DNA of 9,222 nt from positions 1-9,222 of the forward strand of contig JAEDOC010000079.1 of NCBI GenBank assembly GCA_016302185.1, in the 5' to 3' direction. The translations under genes were made by a program, and so were the position numbers. Positions 1 through 6,832 of this stretch are shown here, one piece after another. Each line of letters begins with the position of its first letter. Position 1 is the stretch's first letter. Source of the stretch: Clostridium sp. (GTDB taxonomy: Bacteria; Bacillota; Clostridia; Lachnospirales; Lachnospiraceae). The notes below the pieces were generated by a model. The model made no database searches and was not told the DNA's origin. It was given only the letters and a program-made list of their open reading frames with translations.

Positions 1-469
1 ACTGAAGATACTCAAACATGGCTCTCGCCTCGCTGATTTCTTCTCCTTCCCCTTTGCCGCCGGACAATACCAGCACCGTATTGGGATATTCCTCTGTATA
101 TTCAATCGCCCGATCCAGACGGGCTTTCAGCGAGCTGCTCAGTTCCCTTCCCTGTACTTTTGCTCCCAGAACAATCACATAGTCCGCGGCCTGGGACTTC
201 GCTGTCACGGCTCCCCAGCCGATGCAAAGCTCCGTTATCACAAACACAGCCGCGCAGGCCGCACAGGCTGTTTCAATCGAAACGGGGAGCCACAGAGGAA
301 TCTGTCCGCCTTTCCGGTGGAAAATATGAATTCCTACCGCAAGAAGCGTCAAAAGGATGGCCATCACCGGCCAAAACAGAGAAAACGAGGTGGAAAATCC
401 GGAATAAGCAGTAATTACCGCATAATAGATCAGGCACAGAAGTGCCGCTCCTTCCAAAATCCAGGTCAT
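1..469 (-). CDS. DUF218 (YdcF/SanA-like) membrane protein, 3' end outside window
   Basis: The visible 156 residues begin at an ATG preceded by GGAGG six bases upstream, so the start is firm. The N-terminal half is hydrophobic, with likely membrane helices near residues 4-24, 30-50 and 66-88. The DUF218 domain starts near residue 95. Its family pattern is visible as ADYVIVLGAKVQG (95-107), LSSSLKARLDRA (110-121) and VLVLSGGKGEGEEISEA (132-148). The reading frame runs off the left edge, so the rest of the domain is missing. DUF218 proteins are membrane-anchored proteins linked to cell-envelope functions such as vancomycin exclusion (SanA), but their biochemistry is poorly defined and I cannot assign a reaction. 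It lies 50 bp downstream of trhP on the same strand and is probably the next gene of the operon. Family is clear; function is open. Confidence 0.85.
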   Translation of the reverse strand, partial: MTWILEGAALLCLIYYAVITAYSGFSTSFSLFWPVMAILLTLLAVGIHIFHRKGGQIPLWLPVSIETACAACAAVFVITELCIGWGAVTAKSQAADYVIVLGAKVQGRELSSSLKARLDRAIEYTEEYPNTVLVLSGGKGEGEEISEARAMFEYLQ

Positions 470-519
470 ACGCTTCCTCCTCTCCCCGCACAGACGAATA
501 CTTCACTGCGGTTTTTCTC

Positions 520-1758
520 TTACTTCTCCGGCTCTGTCTCACTTCTCCGGATAATATCGTACATCTCCGTTTCAACGCCCAAATCCACCCACAGCACCTG
601 CTTCGGATGCGGCGCGCTCTCCACAGGAGTTCCATCCTCATCATAAATTGCCTTTACCGTAACCACCAGGTTCCGTCCGTCCGGCTTCATCACTTCCACC
701 GTCTCGCCCACGGTAAACTTGTTTTTCTGCTCTATCCGGAAGCAGCCGTCCTCCCGCACCTCTTCCACGGTTCCTAAATACGTATAATTCTTTACATACG
801 TATTACTGTCATAAATCTGGGTTTCCGCGGTGGGCTTTCCGAAATAGAATCCGGTGGTAAACTCACGGTAGGTACATTTTCCGATTTCTTCCTTATACCA
901 TTCCAGATTGGCACGGTATTTCTCCGGACTCTCTAAGTAATCATCAATCGCCTTCCGATAGGTTCTGGCCACTGTGGCTACATAAAGTGCCGTCTTCATA
1001 CGGCCTTCAATCTTGAAGCTGTCGATCCCCGCCTCAATCATCTCCGGAATATGCTCAATCATGCACAAATCCTTGGAATTGAAAATATAGGTGCCTCGCT
1101 CATTCTCATAAACCGGAAAATACTCCCCGGGACGGGTCTCCTCCATCACAGAATATTTCCAGCGGCAGGGATGGGTGCAGGCTCCCTGGTTAGCATCTCT
1201 GCCAACAAAATAATTGCTGAGCAGGCAGCGTCCAGAATAGGAGATGCACATAGCTCCGTGAATAAAGCTCTCAATCTCCATATCCTCCGGGATCTTCTCC
1301 CGGATCTCCCGAATCTCTGCTAAGGACAGCTCTCTGGCAGAAACCACGCGCTTTGCTCCCTGCTGATACCAGAACAGATAGGTCCCGTAATTGGTATTAT
1401 TGGCCTGCGTGCTGATATGAAGCTCCATGTCCGGAAGAACCCGTCTGGCAATGGCAAATACACCCGGATCCGAGATGATCAGCGCATCGGGGCGAATCTC
1501 CTTCAGCTCCTCAAAATACGCCTCCACTCCCGGCAGATCCCCGTTGTGCGCCAGAATATTCGCTGTAATATATACCTTCACTCCCCTTGCATGGGCAAAG
1601 GCAATTCCTTCTTTGATCTCTTCATTGGTAAAATTCTTGGCCTTGGCCCGCAGGCCGAAGGCTTCACCGCCCAGATACACGGCGTCCGCACCATAGATCA
1701 CAGCCGTCTTCAGCACGTCCAGACTGCCGGCCGGAATCAGAAGTTCCAGTTTTCTCAT
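520..1758 (-). CDS. trhP: U32 peptidase-family tRNA hydroxylation protein TrhP
   Basis: This 412-residue protein matches the U32 family. The signature E-x-F-x2-G-A-M-C-x4-G-x-C-x-L-S is complete at residues 163-181 (ESFIHGAMC then SGRCLLS). Four cysteines, C171, C178, C194 and C198, form the set expected to hold an iron-sulfur cluster. The N-terminus is a TIM-barrel-like region (ELLIPAGSLDVLKTAV, ADAVYLGG). SFKIEGRMK (247-255) is another family hallmark, and about 325-400 looks like the beta-rich U32 C-terminal domain. Despite the name, family members YegQ/TrhP in E. coli and YrrN/YrrO in B. subtilis are needed for prephenate-dependent hydroxylation of wobble U34 in tRNA to 5-hydroxyuridine. 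The gene sits 28 bp after trmR, whose product methylates that same hydroxyl, which supports this role over protease or RlhA-type alternatives. The length is closer to B. subtilis YrrO than to the shorter YrrN; no second U32 gene follows. A GAGG-type ribosome binding site precedes the ATG. Confidence 0.86.
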   Translation of the reverse strand: MRKLELLIPAGSLDVLKTAVIYGADAVYLGGEAFGLRAKAKNFTNEEIKEGIAFAHARGVKVYITANILAHNGDLPGVEAYFEELKEIRPDALIISDPGVFAIARRVLPDMELHISTQANNTNYGTYLFWYQQGAKRVVSARELSLAEIREIREKIPEDMEIESFIHGAMCISYSGRCLLSNYFVGRDANQGACTHPCRWKYSVMEETRPGEYFPVYENERGTYIFNSKDLCMIEHIPEMIEAGIDSFKIEGRMKTALYVATVARTYRKAIDDYLESPEKYRANLEWYKEEIGKCTYREFTTGFYFGKPTAETQIYDSNTYVKNYTYLGTVEEVREDGCFRIEQKNKFTVGETVEVMKPDGRNLVVTVKAIYDEDGTPVESAPHPKQVLWVDLGVETEMYDIIRRSETEPEK

Positions 1759-1786
1759 TCTTTTGTCCTCATTCTTTTATCCATAT

Positions 1787-2434
1787 TTACCGCTTCACAC
1801 TGATGGTAACCCCGTCTCCGATGGGAACCACAGAGGTTTCAAATTCCTCCATATGCGTCAGGGTGTAAAGATACTCCCGCATCCGGCTGTGAATCGTCCG
1901 GTTTCTCCGCTCCACCGCATAGCGGGATTCAATGATATCCCCATCCTGCAGCACGTTATCCGATACCAGCACTCCGCCCTTTGGCAGAAGCGCAAGCAGC
2001 ATCGGCAGCCAGTGCAGATACTGCCCCTTGGCCGCATCCATGAAAATAAAATCATAAGGGCCGGAAAGCGTCTTCAGTATTTCCTCCGCATCCCCTTCCA
2101 GTAAAGTGATGCACTGCTCTTTTCCTGCCCTTTTAAAGTTATCCTTTGCGATCGGTATTCGTTTTTCATACTTTTCAATCGTGGTGATACGGCAGTCCTC
2201 CGGCATCACGCGGCTCATCAGAAGCGCCGAATATCCCACTGCCGTTCCCACCTCCAGAATCGCCTTCGGCTGCTTTAACGCCACCAGCGTCTTTAACAGC
2301 GCAGAGGTCTCCTTCCGGATAATCGGAACATAAGAGGACAGCGCTTCCTCCTCGATCGCATCACAGACAGCGCCGTTCCCCTGTTCCAGAGAGTTGATAT
2401 AAGCCGTTATTCTCTCATTCACTATCATTGTCAT
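1787..2434 (-). CDS. trmR: tRNA 5-hydroxyuridine-34 O-methyltransferase TrmR (YrrM)
   Basis: This is a class I SAM-dependent O-methyltransferase of the metal-dependent COMT-like family, 215 residues, close to the length of B. subtilis TrmR. The SAM-binding motif ILEVGTAVGYSAL is at 59-71. Metal-ligand candidates are D133 in FMDAAKGQY, and D159 and N160 in SDNVL; these equal the positions I recall for B. subtilis TrmR. The expected reaction is methylation of 5-hydroxyuridine at position 34 of tRNA to 5-methoxyuridine (mo5U), in the cytoplasm. Context supports it: trhP, which makes the hydroxylated substrate, follows directly, and the order matches yrrL-yrrM-yrrN/O. The gene overlaps the end of the MltG-like gene by 20 bp, suggesting translational coupling. 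The start is ambiguous: ATG at 2434, or an in-frame ATG at 2428 that is better spaced from a GGAG. The other possibility is a small-molecule catechol-type methyltransferase, which the location makes unlikely. Confidence 0.86.
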   Translation of the reverse strand: MTMIVNERITAYINSLEQGNGAVCDAIEEEALSSYVPIIRKETSALLKTLVALKQPKAILEVGTAVGYSALLMSRVMPEDCRITTIEKYEKRIPIAKDNFKRAGKEQCITLLEGDAEEILKTLSGPYDFIFMDAAKGQYLHWLPMLLALLPKGGVLVSDNVLQDGDIIESRYAVERRNRTIHSRMREYLYTLTHMEEFETSVVPIGDGVTISVKR

Positions 2435-2828
2435 CCGCTCCGTCTCCCGTCTCCGTACGTTTTCCGTCTATCTTCTGCAGCATTTCCTTCGAAGTCATAG
2501 AAGAATTCAGCACGTAGGTTCCCGGATGTAACTCATATTCGTAGAATTTCGCCTGCACCAGAAAAATATTGGAATCCCGGATCAGTCCTTCCTCTTCCAG
2601 TTCCTTTGCCAGCTGACGCACCGTCTCTCCCTCCCGTATCACACAGGAATAATCCCGGCCGGGGGGCTCCGATACCGCCTGCGGTGAAAATACCTCATGG
2701 CCAAACTGATACCCTTTTGTCACACCCCAGTACATCAGAAAAAATACAAGGGCATAGACCAGCAGCTTCGCTGACATACTGATAATCGCTGTGGTAATCC
2801 GGTTGATTTCTCTTGTCGTCCTGCTCAT
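2415..2828 (-). CDS. short MltG/YceG-like membrane protein lacking the catalytic domain
   Basis: A 137-residue protein with a short basic N-terminus, one membrane helix (about residues 17-39, AKLLVYALVFFLMYWGV) and then an extracytoplasmic stretch. Residues around 58-122 resemble the N-terminal LysM-like subdomain of MltG/YceG: CVIREGETVRQLAKELEEEGLI, then HPGTYVLNSSMTSKEMLQKI. Full-length MltG endolytic transglycosylases (more than 300 residues) continue into a catalytic domain with an essential glutamate. Here the protein stops after a hydrophilic Asp-rich tail (GDGADDNDSE), so no transglycosylase activity is expected. It occupies the yrrL (mltG) position of the B. subtilis cluster. The frame is intact and overlaps trmR, so it does not look like a fresh pseudogene. 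An in-frame GTG at 2834 lies one base after AGGAG and is too close; the ATG at 2828 has a 7-base spacing and is preferred. Role inferred only: a cell-wall-associated accessory or regulatory protein. Confidence 0.75.
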   Translation of the reverse strand: MSRTTREINRITTAIISMSAKLLVYALVFFLMYWGVTKGYQFGHEVFSPQAVSEPPGRDYSCVIREGETVRQLAKELEEEGLIRDSNIFLVQAKFYEYELHPGTYVLNSSMTSKEMLQKIDGKRTETGDGADDNDSE

Positions 2829-2861
2829 TTCCACTCTCCTGCGAAAAAACTCCTATGACTC

Positions 2862-4529
2862 CTACACTTCCATAATAATTGGAAGAATCATCGGATTTCT
2901 CTTCATCTTCTTCCAGAGGAAATCACTTAAGCTGTCACGGATAATGTTCTTGATCTTACCCCAGTCACTGACATGACGGTTTAAGCAGCTCTGTACTGCC
3001 TCATCCACCACCTTCTGTGCCTCTTCCATCAGATCCTCCGACTCTCTCACATAGACAAAGCCGCGGGATACAATATCCGGCCCGGCCAGAAGCTGATTAC
3101 TGTATTTCTCCAGGGTCAGCACCACAATGATGATACCATTCTGCGCCAGGTTCTGACGATCACGAAGCACGATATTGCCCACATCGCCGATGCCCAGGCC
3201 ATCCACCAGAATTCCTCCGGCCGGCACATGATCTTCAATCTGATAGCCATCCTCGCCGATCTCAACCACATCGCCGGAGGACATGATAATTACATTTTCC
3301 TTCGGAATGCCCATGGATTCCGCTAGATTCTTCTGTGCCATCAGATGACGGTACTCGCCGTGAACCGGAATTGCATATTTCGGACGCACCAGGGAATACA
3401 TCAGCTTAATCTCTTCCTGACAGGCGTGACCGGAAACATGGGTATCCTGAGAAATCACTTCCGCTCCCTTCATGGACAGCTCATTGATGACCTTGGCAAC
3501 CGCCTTTTCATTTCCCGGAATCGGCGTGGAGCTTAAAATTACCACATCTCCCGGCATGATGGATACCTTCTTATGCAGATTGGCTGCCATCCGGGACAGA
3601 GCCGCCATGGACTCGCCCTGGCTTCCGGTGGTGATAAGTACGGTTTCCTCTTTGTTATAATTCTTTAAATGTTCAATGTCAATGAGCGTATTCTCCGGAA
3701 TATTGATATAGCCCAGCTCACTGGCCGTTCCGATGACATTCACCATACTGCGGCCTTCCACGACAACCTTTCTTCCGTACTTGTAGGCAGAGCTGATGAT
3801 CTGCTGTACGCGGTCTACATTGGACGCGAAGGTTGCCACAATAATCCGGTTGTTCTTATGCTCTGCAAAGATCGAGTCAAAGGTTCTTCCCACACTGCGT
3901 TCCGACTGGGTAAAGCCCGGCCGGATTGCATTGGTACTGTCGCACATCAGCGCTAATACGCCCTTCTTGCCCAGCTCCGCAAACCGCTGCAGATCCGCCG
4001 GCTCCCCGAACACCGGGGTATAATCAATCTTAAAGTCTCCGGTATGCACGATGATACCCGCCGGAGTAAAAATGGCCAGTGCGGACGCATCGGCGATACT
4101 GTGGTTAGTCTTCACAAATTCAATGCGGAAACAGCCTAAATTGATGGACTGTCCGTGCTTTACCACCTTGCGGCGGACCGTCTTCATCATATTGTGCTCT
4201 TTTAACTTGTTCTCAATCAGACCGATGGTCAGCTTGGTTCCGTACACCGGCGCAGGGACATCTCTCAGCACATAGGGAAGTGCTCCGATGTGATCCTCAT
4301 GTCCGTGGGTGATCACAAAGCCCTTTACCTTGTCGATGTTGTTCTTTAAATACGTTACATCCGGGATTACCAGATCAATTCCCAGCATGTCATCACTGGG
4401 GAAAGCCAGACCGCAGTCCACCACAATAATACTGTCTTCATATTCAAAGGCAGTCATGTTCATGCCGATCTGTTCCAGGCCTCCCAGCGGAATGATCTTT
4501 ACTTTATTCTGTTTGTTTTCCTGTTTCAA
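2862..4529 (-). CDS. rnj: ribonuclease J
   Basis: RNase J is a zinc-dependent endonuclease and 5'-to-3' exonuclease for mRNA decay and rRNA/sRNA processing in Firmicutes. Numbering from an upstream in-frame GTG (558 codons), the metallo-beta-lactamase motif THGHEDH is at 77-83. Further metal ligands are H146 (KTNHS), D168 (HTGDFK) and H393 (VHGEYRH). The beta-CASP domain lies roughly at 200-375 and includes ITTGSQGE (302-309) and the conserved H371 (SGHAC). A C-terminal domain follows and ends IIMEV, as in Lachnospiraceae homologues. Start choice: the GTG at 4538 overlaps the GGAGG (4542-4538) and cannot be used with it. The in-frame TTG at 4529 is 8 bases from it, giving 555 residues that begin with KQENKQNK after the initiator. 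I therefore use the TTG. The gene lies 34 bp after the DUF1292 gene and 33 bp before the MltG-like gene, so it is probably cotranscribed. B. subtilis has no RNase J gene at this place. Confidence 0.95.
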   Translation of the reverse strand: MKQENKQNKVKIIPLGGLEQIGMNMTAFEYEDSIIVVDCGLAFPSDDMLGIDLVIPDVTYLKNNIDKVKGFVITHGHEDHIGALPYVLRDVPAPVYGTKLTIGLIENKLKEHNMMKTVRRKVVKHGQSINLGCFRIEFVKTNHSIADASALAIFTPAGIIVHTGDFKIDYTPVFGEPADLQRFAELGKKGVLALMCDSTNAIRPGFTQSERSVGRTFDSIFAEHKNNRIIVATFASNVDRVQQIISSAYKYGRKVVVEGRSMVNVIGTASELGYINIPENTLIDIEHLKNYNKEETVLITTGSQGESMAALSRMAANLHKKVSIMPGDVVILSSTPIPGNEKAVAKVINELSMKGAEVISQDTHVSGHACQEEIKLMYSLVRPKYAIPVHGEYRHLMAQKNLAESMGIPKENVIIMSSGDVVEIGEDGYQIEDHVPAGGILVDGLGIGDVGNIVLRDRQNLAQNGIIIVVLTLEKYSNQLLAGPDIVSRGFVYVRESEDLMEEAQKVVDEAVQSCLNRHVSDWGKIKNIIRDSLSDFLWKKMKRNPMILPIIMEV

Positions 4530-4563
4530 ATATGGCACCTCCGTTAGATATTATTTCACGTTC

Positions 4564-4869
4564 TTATTTCTCGATCTCAACACCAAGATCGCTCATCAGC
4601 TCTTCGAACAGGCGGGACATATAATCCAGTTCCATATCGTCCTCCACAAATTCGTAAGAAGCTTCCGGGTCCTCCGGGCTTGACGTATCTTTCAAAAGAA
4701 AGCAGTCTCCGTCTTCCTCTTTTGAATCACTTACTAAAAGATAGTTTTCTCCATTAATTTTAGTCTCTTCCAGCACATAAAATGTAACTTCTTCTCCATC
4801 ATCGGTCTGCATGGTGATACTGTTTTCCAGTCCACCCAGTTCATCCAGTGCCTTTTCCAGATTATCCAT
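4564..4869 (-). CDS. DUF1292 family protein (YrzB-like)
   Basis: A 101-residue acidic protein. The DUF1292 core is recognisable: ITMQTDDGEEVTFYVLEET (18-36), NGENYLLVSDSKEEDGDC (39-56), then an acidic segment and YMSRLFEELMSDLGVEIEK at the end. There is no signal peptide or membrane helix, so it should be cytoplasmic. The family's biochemical function is unknown. In Firmicutes it is very often found between ruvX and mltG, as B. subtilis yrzB is, and that is the case here apart from the inserted RNase J gene. Its ATG overlaps the last 8 bases of ruvX. AGGA lies 8 bases upstream of the ATG inside the end of ruvX, which points to translational coupling. Family assignment is confident; the role is not known. 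Confidence 0.88.
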   Translation of the reverse strand: MDNLEKALDELGGLENSITMQTDDGEEVTFYVLEETKINGENYLLVSDSKEEDGDCFLLKDTSSPEDPEASYEFVEDDMELDYMSRLFEELMSDLGVEIEK

Positions 4870-5323
4870 TGCATTCGTCCTTTCTGTTATCCCTTTGTTT
4901 CTCCGCAGTCATAAAATCCAGATATCCCTGCAAAATCAATGCTGCCGCAATCTTATCAATCACTGATTTTCTGTTTTCCCGGCGCACGCCGCTTTCTATC
5001 AAAATCTGCTCTGCCGCAGTCGTAGTCAGACGTTCGTCCCATAAAATCACAGGAAGTCCCGTACGGCGCTCCAGCATCTCCTTGAATGCAAGAGTCTTAT
5101 CCACACGTTCTCCCAGGGTATTGTTCATATTTTTAGGATACCCTAAAACAATCGTTTCAATCTCATATTCCTGAATCAGCGCTTCAATCCGCGCACAGGT
5201 CTGGCGCAGCTTATTCTCTTCCTTGCGGGTGATGGTTTCTACCCCCTGAGCGGTAAGTCCCAGCGGATCACTGACCGCTACTCCTGTCGTCTTAGAACCA
5301 AAATCCAGTCCAAGAATTCTCAT
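4862..5323 (-). CDS. ruvX: RuvX/YqgF-family RNase H-like protein (YrrK)
   Basis: This 153-residue protein has the RNase H-like fold of the YqgF family, described as a putative Holliday-junction resolvase and, in E. coli, implicated in 16S rRNA 5'-end maturation. Visible motifs are MRILGLDFGSKTTGVAVSD at the N-terminus with the first catalytic Asp at residue 7, IVLGYPKNMNNTLG (58-71), WDERLTTTAAE (95-105) and the last acidic motif IDKIAAALILQGYLD with D123. The frame is open up to an ATG at 5365, but that start lies inside a terminator-like hairpin and would add 14 residues (MALCQLVLLWVKQN) not found in the family. The ATG at 5323 gives the standard N-terminus and is preferred, although its ribosome binding site is weak. 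The Lys/Arg/Asp-rich C-terminal tail is slightly longer than in YrrK. It overlaps the DUF1292 gene by 8 bp and follows ireB in the usual order. Confidence 0.9.
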   Translation of the reverse strand: MRILGLDFGSKTTGVAVSDPLGLTAQGVETITRKEENKLRQTCARIEALIQEYEIETIVLGYPKNMNNTLGERVDKTLAFKEMLERRTGLPVILWDERLTTTAAEQILIESGVRRENRKSVIDKIAAALILQGYLDFMTAEKQRDNRKDECNG

Positions 5324-5339
5324 ATTCTGTTTTACCCAT

Positions 5340-5367
5340 AACAAAACAAGCTGGCATAATGCCAACT
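5340..5367 (-). terminator. terminator-like hairpin between ireB and ruvX
   Basis: On the minus strand AGTTGGC (5367-5361) pairs with GCCAGCT (5355-5349) around the loop ATTAT. This is seven pairs with one G·U. TGTTTTGTT (5348-5340) follows at once. The shape fits a modest intrinsic terminator or attenuator. It ends only 17 bases before the ruvX ATG, so it would reduce rather than abolish downstream transcription unless an unseen promoter exists. I found no convincing promoter between it and ruvX. Confidence 0.45.
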
Positions 5368-5433
5368 GTCCTGCCTCTTTCTATTCACATTCTGTTTGCA
5401 TCTGAAATGAAAAACTGCCTGCCGGCCCCGGAA

Positions 5434-5697
5434 TCAGCGAAGCTTCGTATCCACATAAACCTTCATCAGTTCTTCCAGAATCTCATCACGTTCTACCTTC
5501 ATAATCAGGCTTCTGGCGCCCTTATGACTGGTGATATAGGTTGGATCACCGGACATAATATAGCCTACCATCTGATTGATCGGATTATATCCCTTCTCAG
5601 TCAGAGCGACATAAACCTGCTGCAGAACCTGGCTTGCGTCCAGCTTCTTCTCTTCCTGTACTGCCTTAAAAAATTGTGTATTCGTGATATCGCCCAT
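5434..5697 (-). CDS. ireB: IreB/ReoM-family regulatory phosphoprotein (YrzL, DUF965)
   Basis: An 87-residue cytoplasmic protein with the IreB-family core EKGYNPINQMVGYIMSGDP followed by YITSHKGARSLI and VERDEILEELMKVYV. In Enterococcus faecalis IreB is phosphorylated by the Ser/Thr kinase IreK and limits cephalosporin resistance. The Listeria homologue ReoM controls ClpCP-dependent breakdown of MurA. Phosphorylation there is on N-terminal threonines (T4/T7). With the ATG at 5697 this protein begins MGDITNTQFF, placing threonines at 5 and 7, which supports that start. An in-frame GTG at 5709 would add four residues, but it lies one base from AGGA (5714-5711). The ATG is 13 bases from that AGGA, so the start is not fully settled. 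It is the first gene after a promoter and leads the operon. In many Firmicutes alaS lies upstream; here a CDF exporter does. Confidence 0.88.
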   Translation of the reverse strand: MGDITNTQFFKAVQEEKKLDASQVLQQVYVALTEKGYNPINQMVGYIMSGDPTYITSHKGARSLIMKVERDEILEELMKVYVDTKLR

Positions 5698-5731
5698 GAT
5701 CTTATCCACGTCCTTTTAACTACTGTTTTCT

Positions 5732-5760
5732 ATTCTACCCTAAAATAACATATTCGGCAA
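5732..5760 (-). promoter_or_regulatory. sigma-A-type promoter for the ireB operon
   Basis: TTGCCG (5760-5755, 4 of 6 consensus) is followed by a 17-base spacer and TAGAAT (5737-5732, 5 of 6). The predicted transcription start is near 5725, giving a leader of roughly 28 bases to the ireB ATG at 5697. It begins 9 bases after the CDF stop codon, and no terminator is visible between the two genes, so read-through from the metal exporter is also possible. Confidence 0.6.
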
Positions 5761-5768
5761 GTGGTATT

Positions 5769-6701
5769 TTACGAGCATGAGCCTTGCTGCGCCGGATTTA
5801 CATGAATCATCACATGCTTTACCTTCGGAAAATTCTTTTCTATATCTTCATGCACCGATTCTGCAATCTCATGCGCTTTTCTTAGCGTATAATCCGCATT
5901 TACCTCAATCTCCAGATCCACATAGATCTTATTTCCGAACATACGGCTCTGCAGCAAATCAATTCCACACACTTCCCCATGATTCATGACACAATCATAG
6001 ATGTTCTTCTCCGTCTTCTCATCACAGGAATGATCCACCATCTTGTTGGTGGCATCCATAAAGATATCAAAAGCCGCTTTGGCAATGAATACAAAAATCA
6101 CCAGGCTGGCCACGGAGTCCATGATAGGGAAGCCCATTCTGGCGCCTGCAATTCCGATCAGGGCACCAACAGAAGAAAATGCATCCGAACGGTGATGCCA
6201 TGCATCCGCCATCAGCGCAGAGGAATCAATTTTCTTTGCATAATGACGAGTGTACCAGTACATCGCTTCCTTCGTCAGAATAGACACAATCGCCGCAATC
6301 AGCGCCAGCATTCCCGGCATAGCAATTGACTCATAGCTTCCCTGTGCAATAGCCCGTAGGGCCTGTACTCCGATCCCCACTCCGGTCAGGAACAATAGCA
6401 CTGACAAAAGAATTGCCGCCATACATTCCATCCGTTCATGACCGTACGGGTGATTCCGATCCGAAGCCCTGGCTGAGAGCTTCACACCAATAATCACGAT
6501 CACTGTGCTGACCACATCGGATGCCGAATGAATCGCATCGCTGATCATTGCGTTGGAATGGGCAAGGATACCCGCCAGCAGTTTAAAAACTGACAGCATC
6601 ACGTTTTGAAAAATCGTAACGGTAGATACCCGGTTTGTAACCTTCTGAAATTCTTTTGCCGCAGCCTCATTTCTGTCTTCCGCCATTCTGTTTTTTTCCA
6701 T
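5769..6701 (-). CDS. cation diffusion facilitator (CDF) metal exporter
   Basis: A 310-residue CDF transporter, which exchanges cytoplasmic divalent metal for protons across the membrane. Six membrane helices fit the hydrophobic stretches between about residues 28 and 215. Helix 2 carries H58xxxD62 in SDAIHSASD and helix 5 carries H169xxxD173 in DAWHHRSD; these form the transport-site tetrad. RNHPYGHER (82-90) is the conserved loop after helix 2. The C-terminal cytoplasmic dimerisation domain (about 225-305) has the usual metal-domain histidines, for example HEIAESVHEDIE and KHVMIHVNP. The HxxxD/HxxxD pairs are common in Zn2+ transporters, but the RNA leader upstream suggests Ni2+/Co2+ control, so I leave the metal open. 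The start is firm: AGGAGG (6716-6711) lies nine bases before the ATG. It has its own promoter and terminator-bearing leader and is flanked by the XdhC gene upstream and ireB downstream. Confidence 0.92.
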   Translation of the reverse strand: MEKNRMAEDRNEAAAKEFQKVTNRVSTVTIFQNVMLSVFKLLAGILAHSNAMISDAIHSASDVVSTVIVIIGVKLSARASDRNHPYGHERMECMAAILLSVLLFLTGVGIGVQALRAIAQGSYESIAMPGMLALIAAIVSILTKEAMYWYTRHYAKKIDSSALMADAWHHRSDAFSSVGALIGIAGARMGFPIMDSVASLVIFVFIAKAAFDIFMDATNKMVDHSCDEKTEKNIYDCVMNHGEVCGIDLLQSRMFGNKIYVDLEIEVNADYTLRKAHEIAESVHEDIEKNFPKVKHVMIHVNPAQQGSCS

Positions 6702-6788
6702 ATTCTGTTACCTCCTAATTCAAAGAAAAGATAACTCAATGTCACAAATGCTTCATGGGATGCTTTAAAGACACGGAAAAAAGAGTAT

Positions 6789-6832
6789 AAAAACACCCAC
6801 GAATCAGTATAAGTAACTACTGTCCCGTGGGC
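6789..6832 (-). terminator. intrinsic terminator in the CDF leader
   Basis: GCCCACG (6832-6826) pairs with CGTGGGT (6801-6795). The helix continues through two G·U pairs and an A·A mismatch into CAGTA (6822-6818) paired with TACTG (6809-6805), around an eight-base loop. TTTTT follows at 6793-6789. It lies about 90 bases before the CDF start codon. The terminator is therefore in the 5' leader of the gene and should act as a regulated attenuator rather than end the preceding xdhC-type transcript. Confidence 0.8.

Noticed and set aside
273..644. Minus-strand 123-codon frame overlapping trhP and the DUF218 gene
   Set aside because: It overlaps two better supported genes in another frame. The DUF218 frame has a strong ribosome binding site and clear motifs.
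3669..4023. Plus-strand open frames opposite RNase J and elsewhere
   Set aside because: They are antisense shadows of strongly conserved minus-strand genes and show no ribosome binding site or recognisable protein pattern.
5324..5365. Upstream ATG at 5365 as the ruvX start
   Set aside because: It lies in the loop and stem of the terminator-like hairpin and adds a hydrophobic stretch absent from the family.
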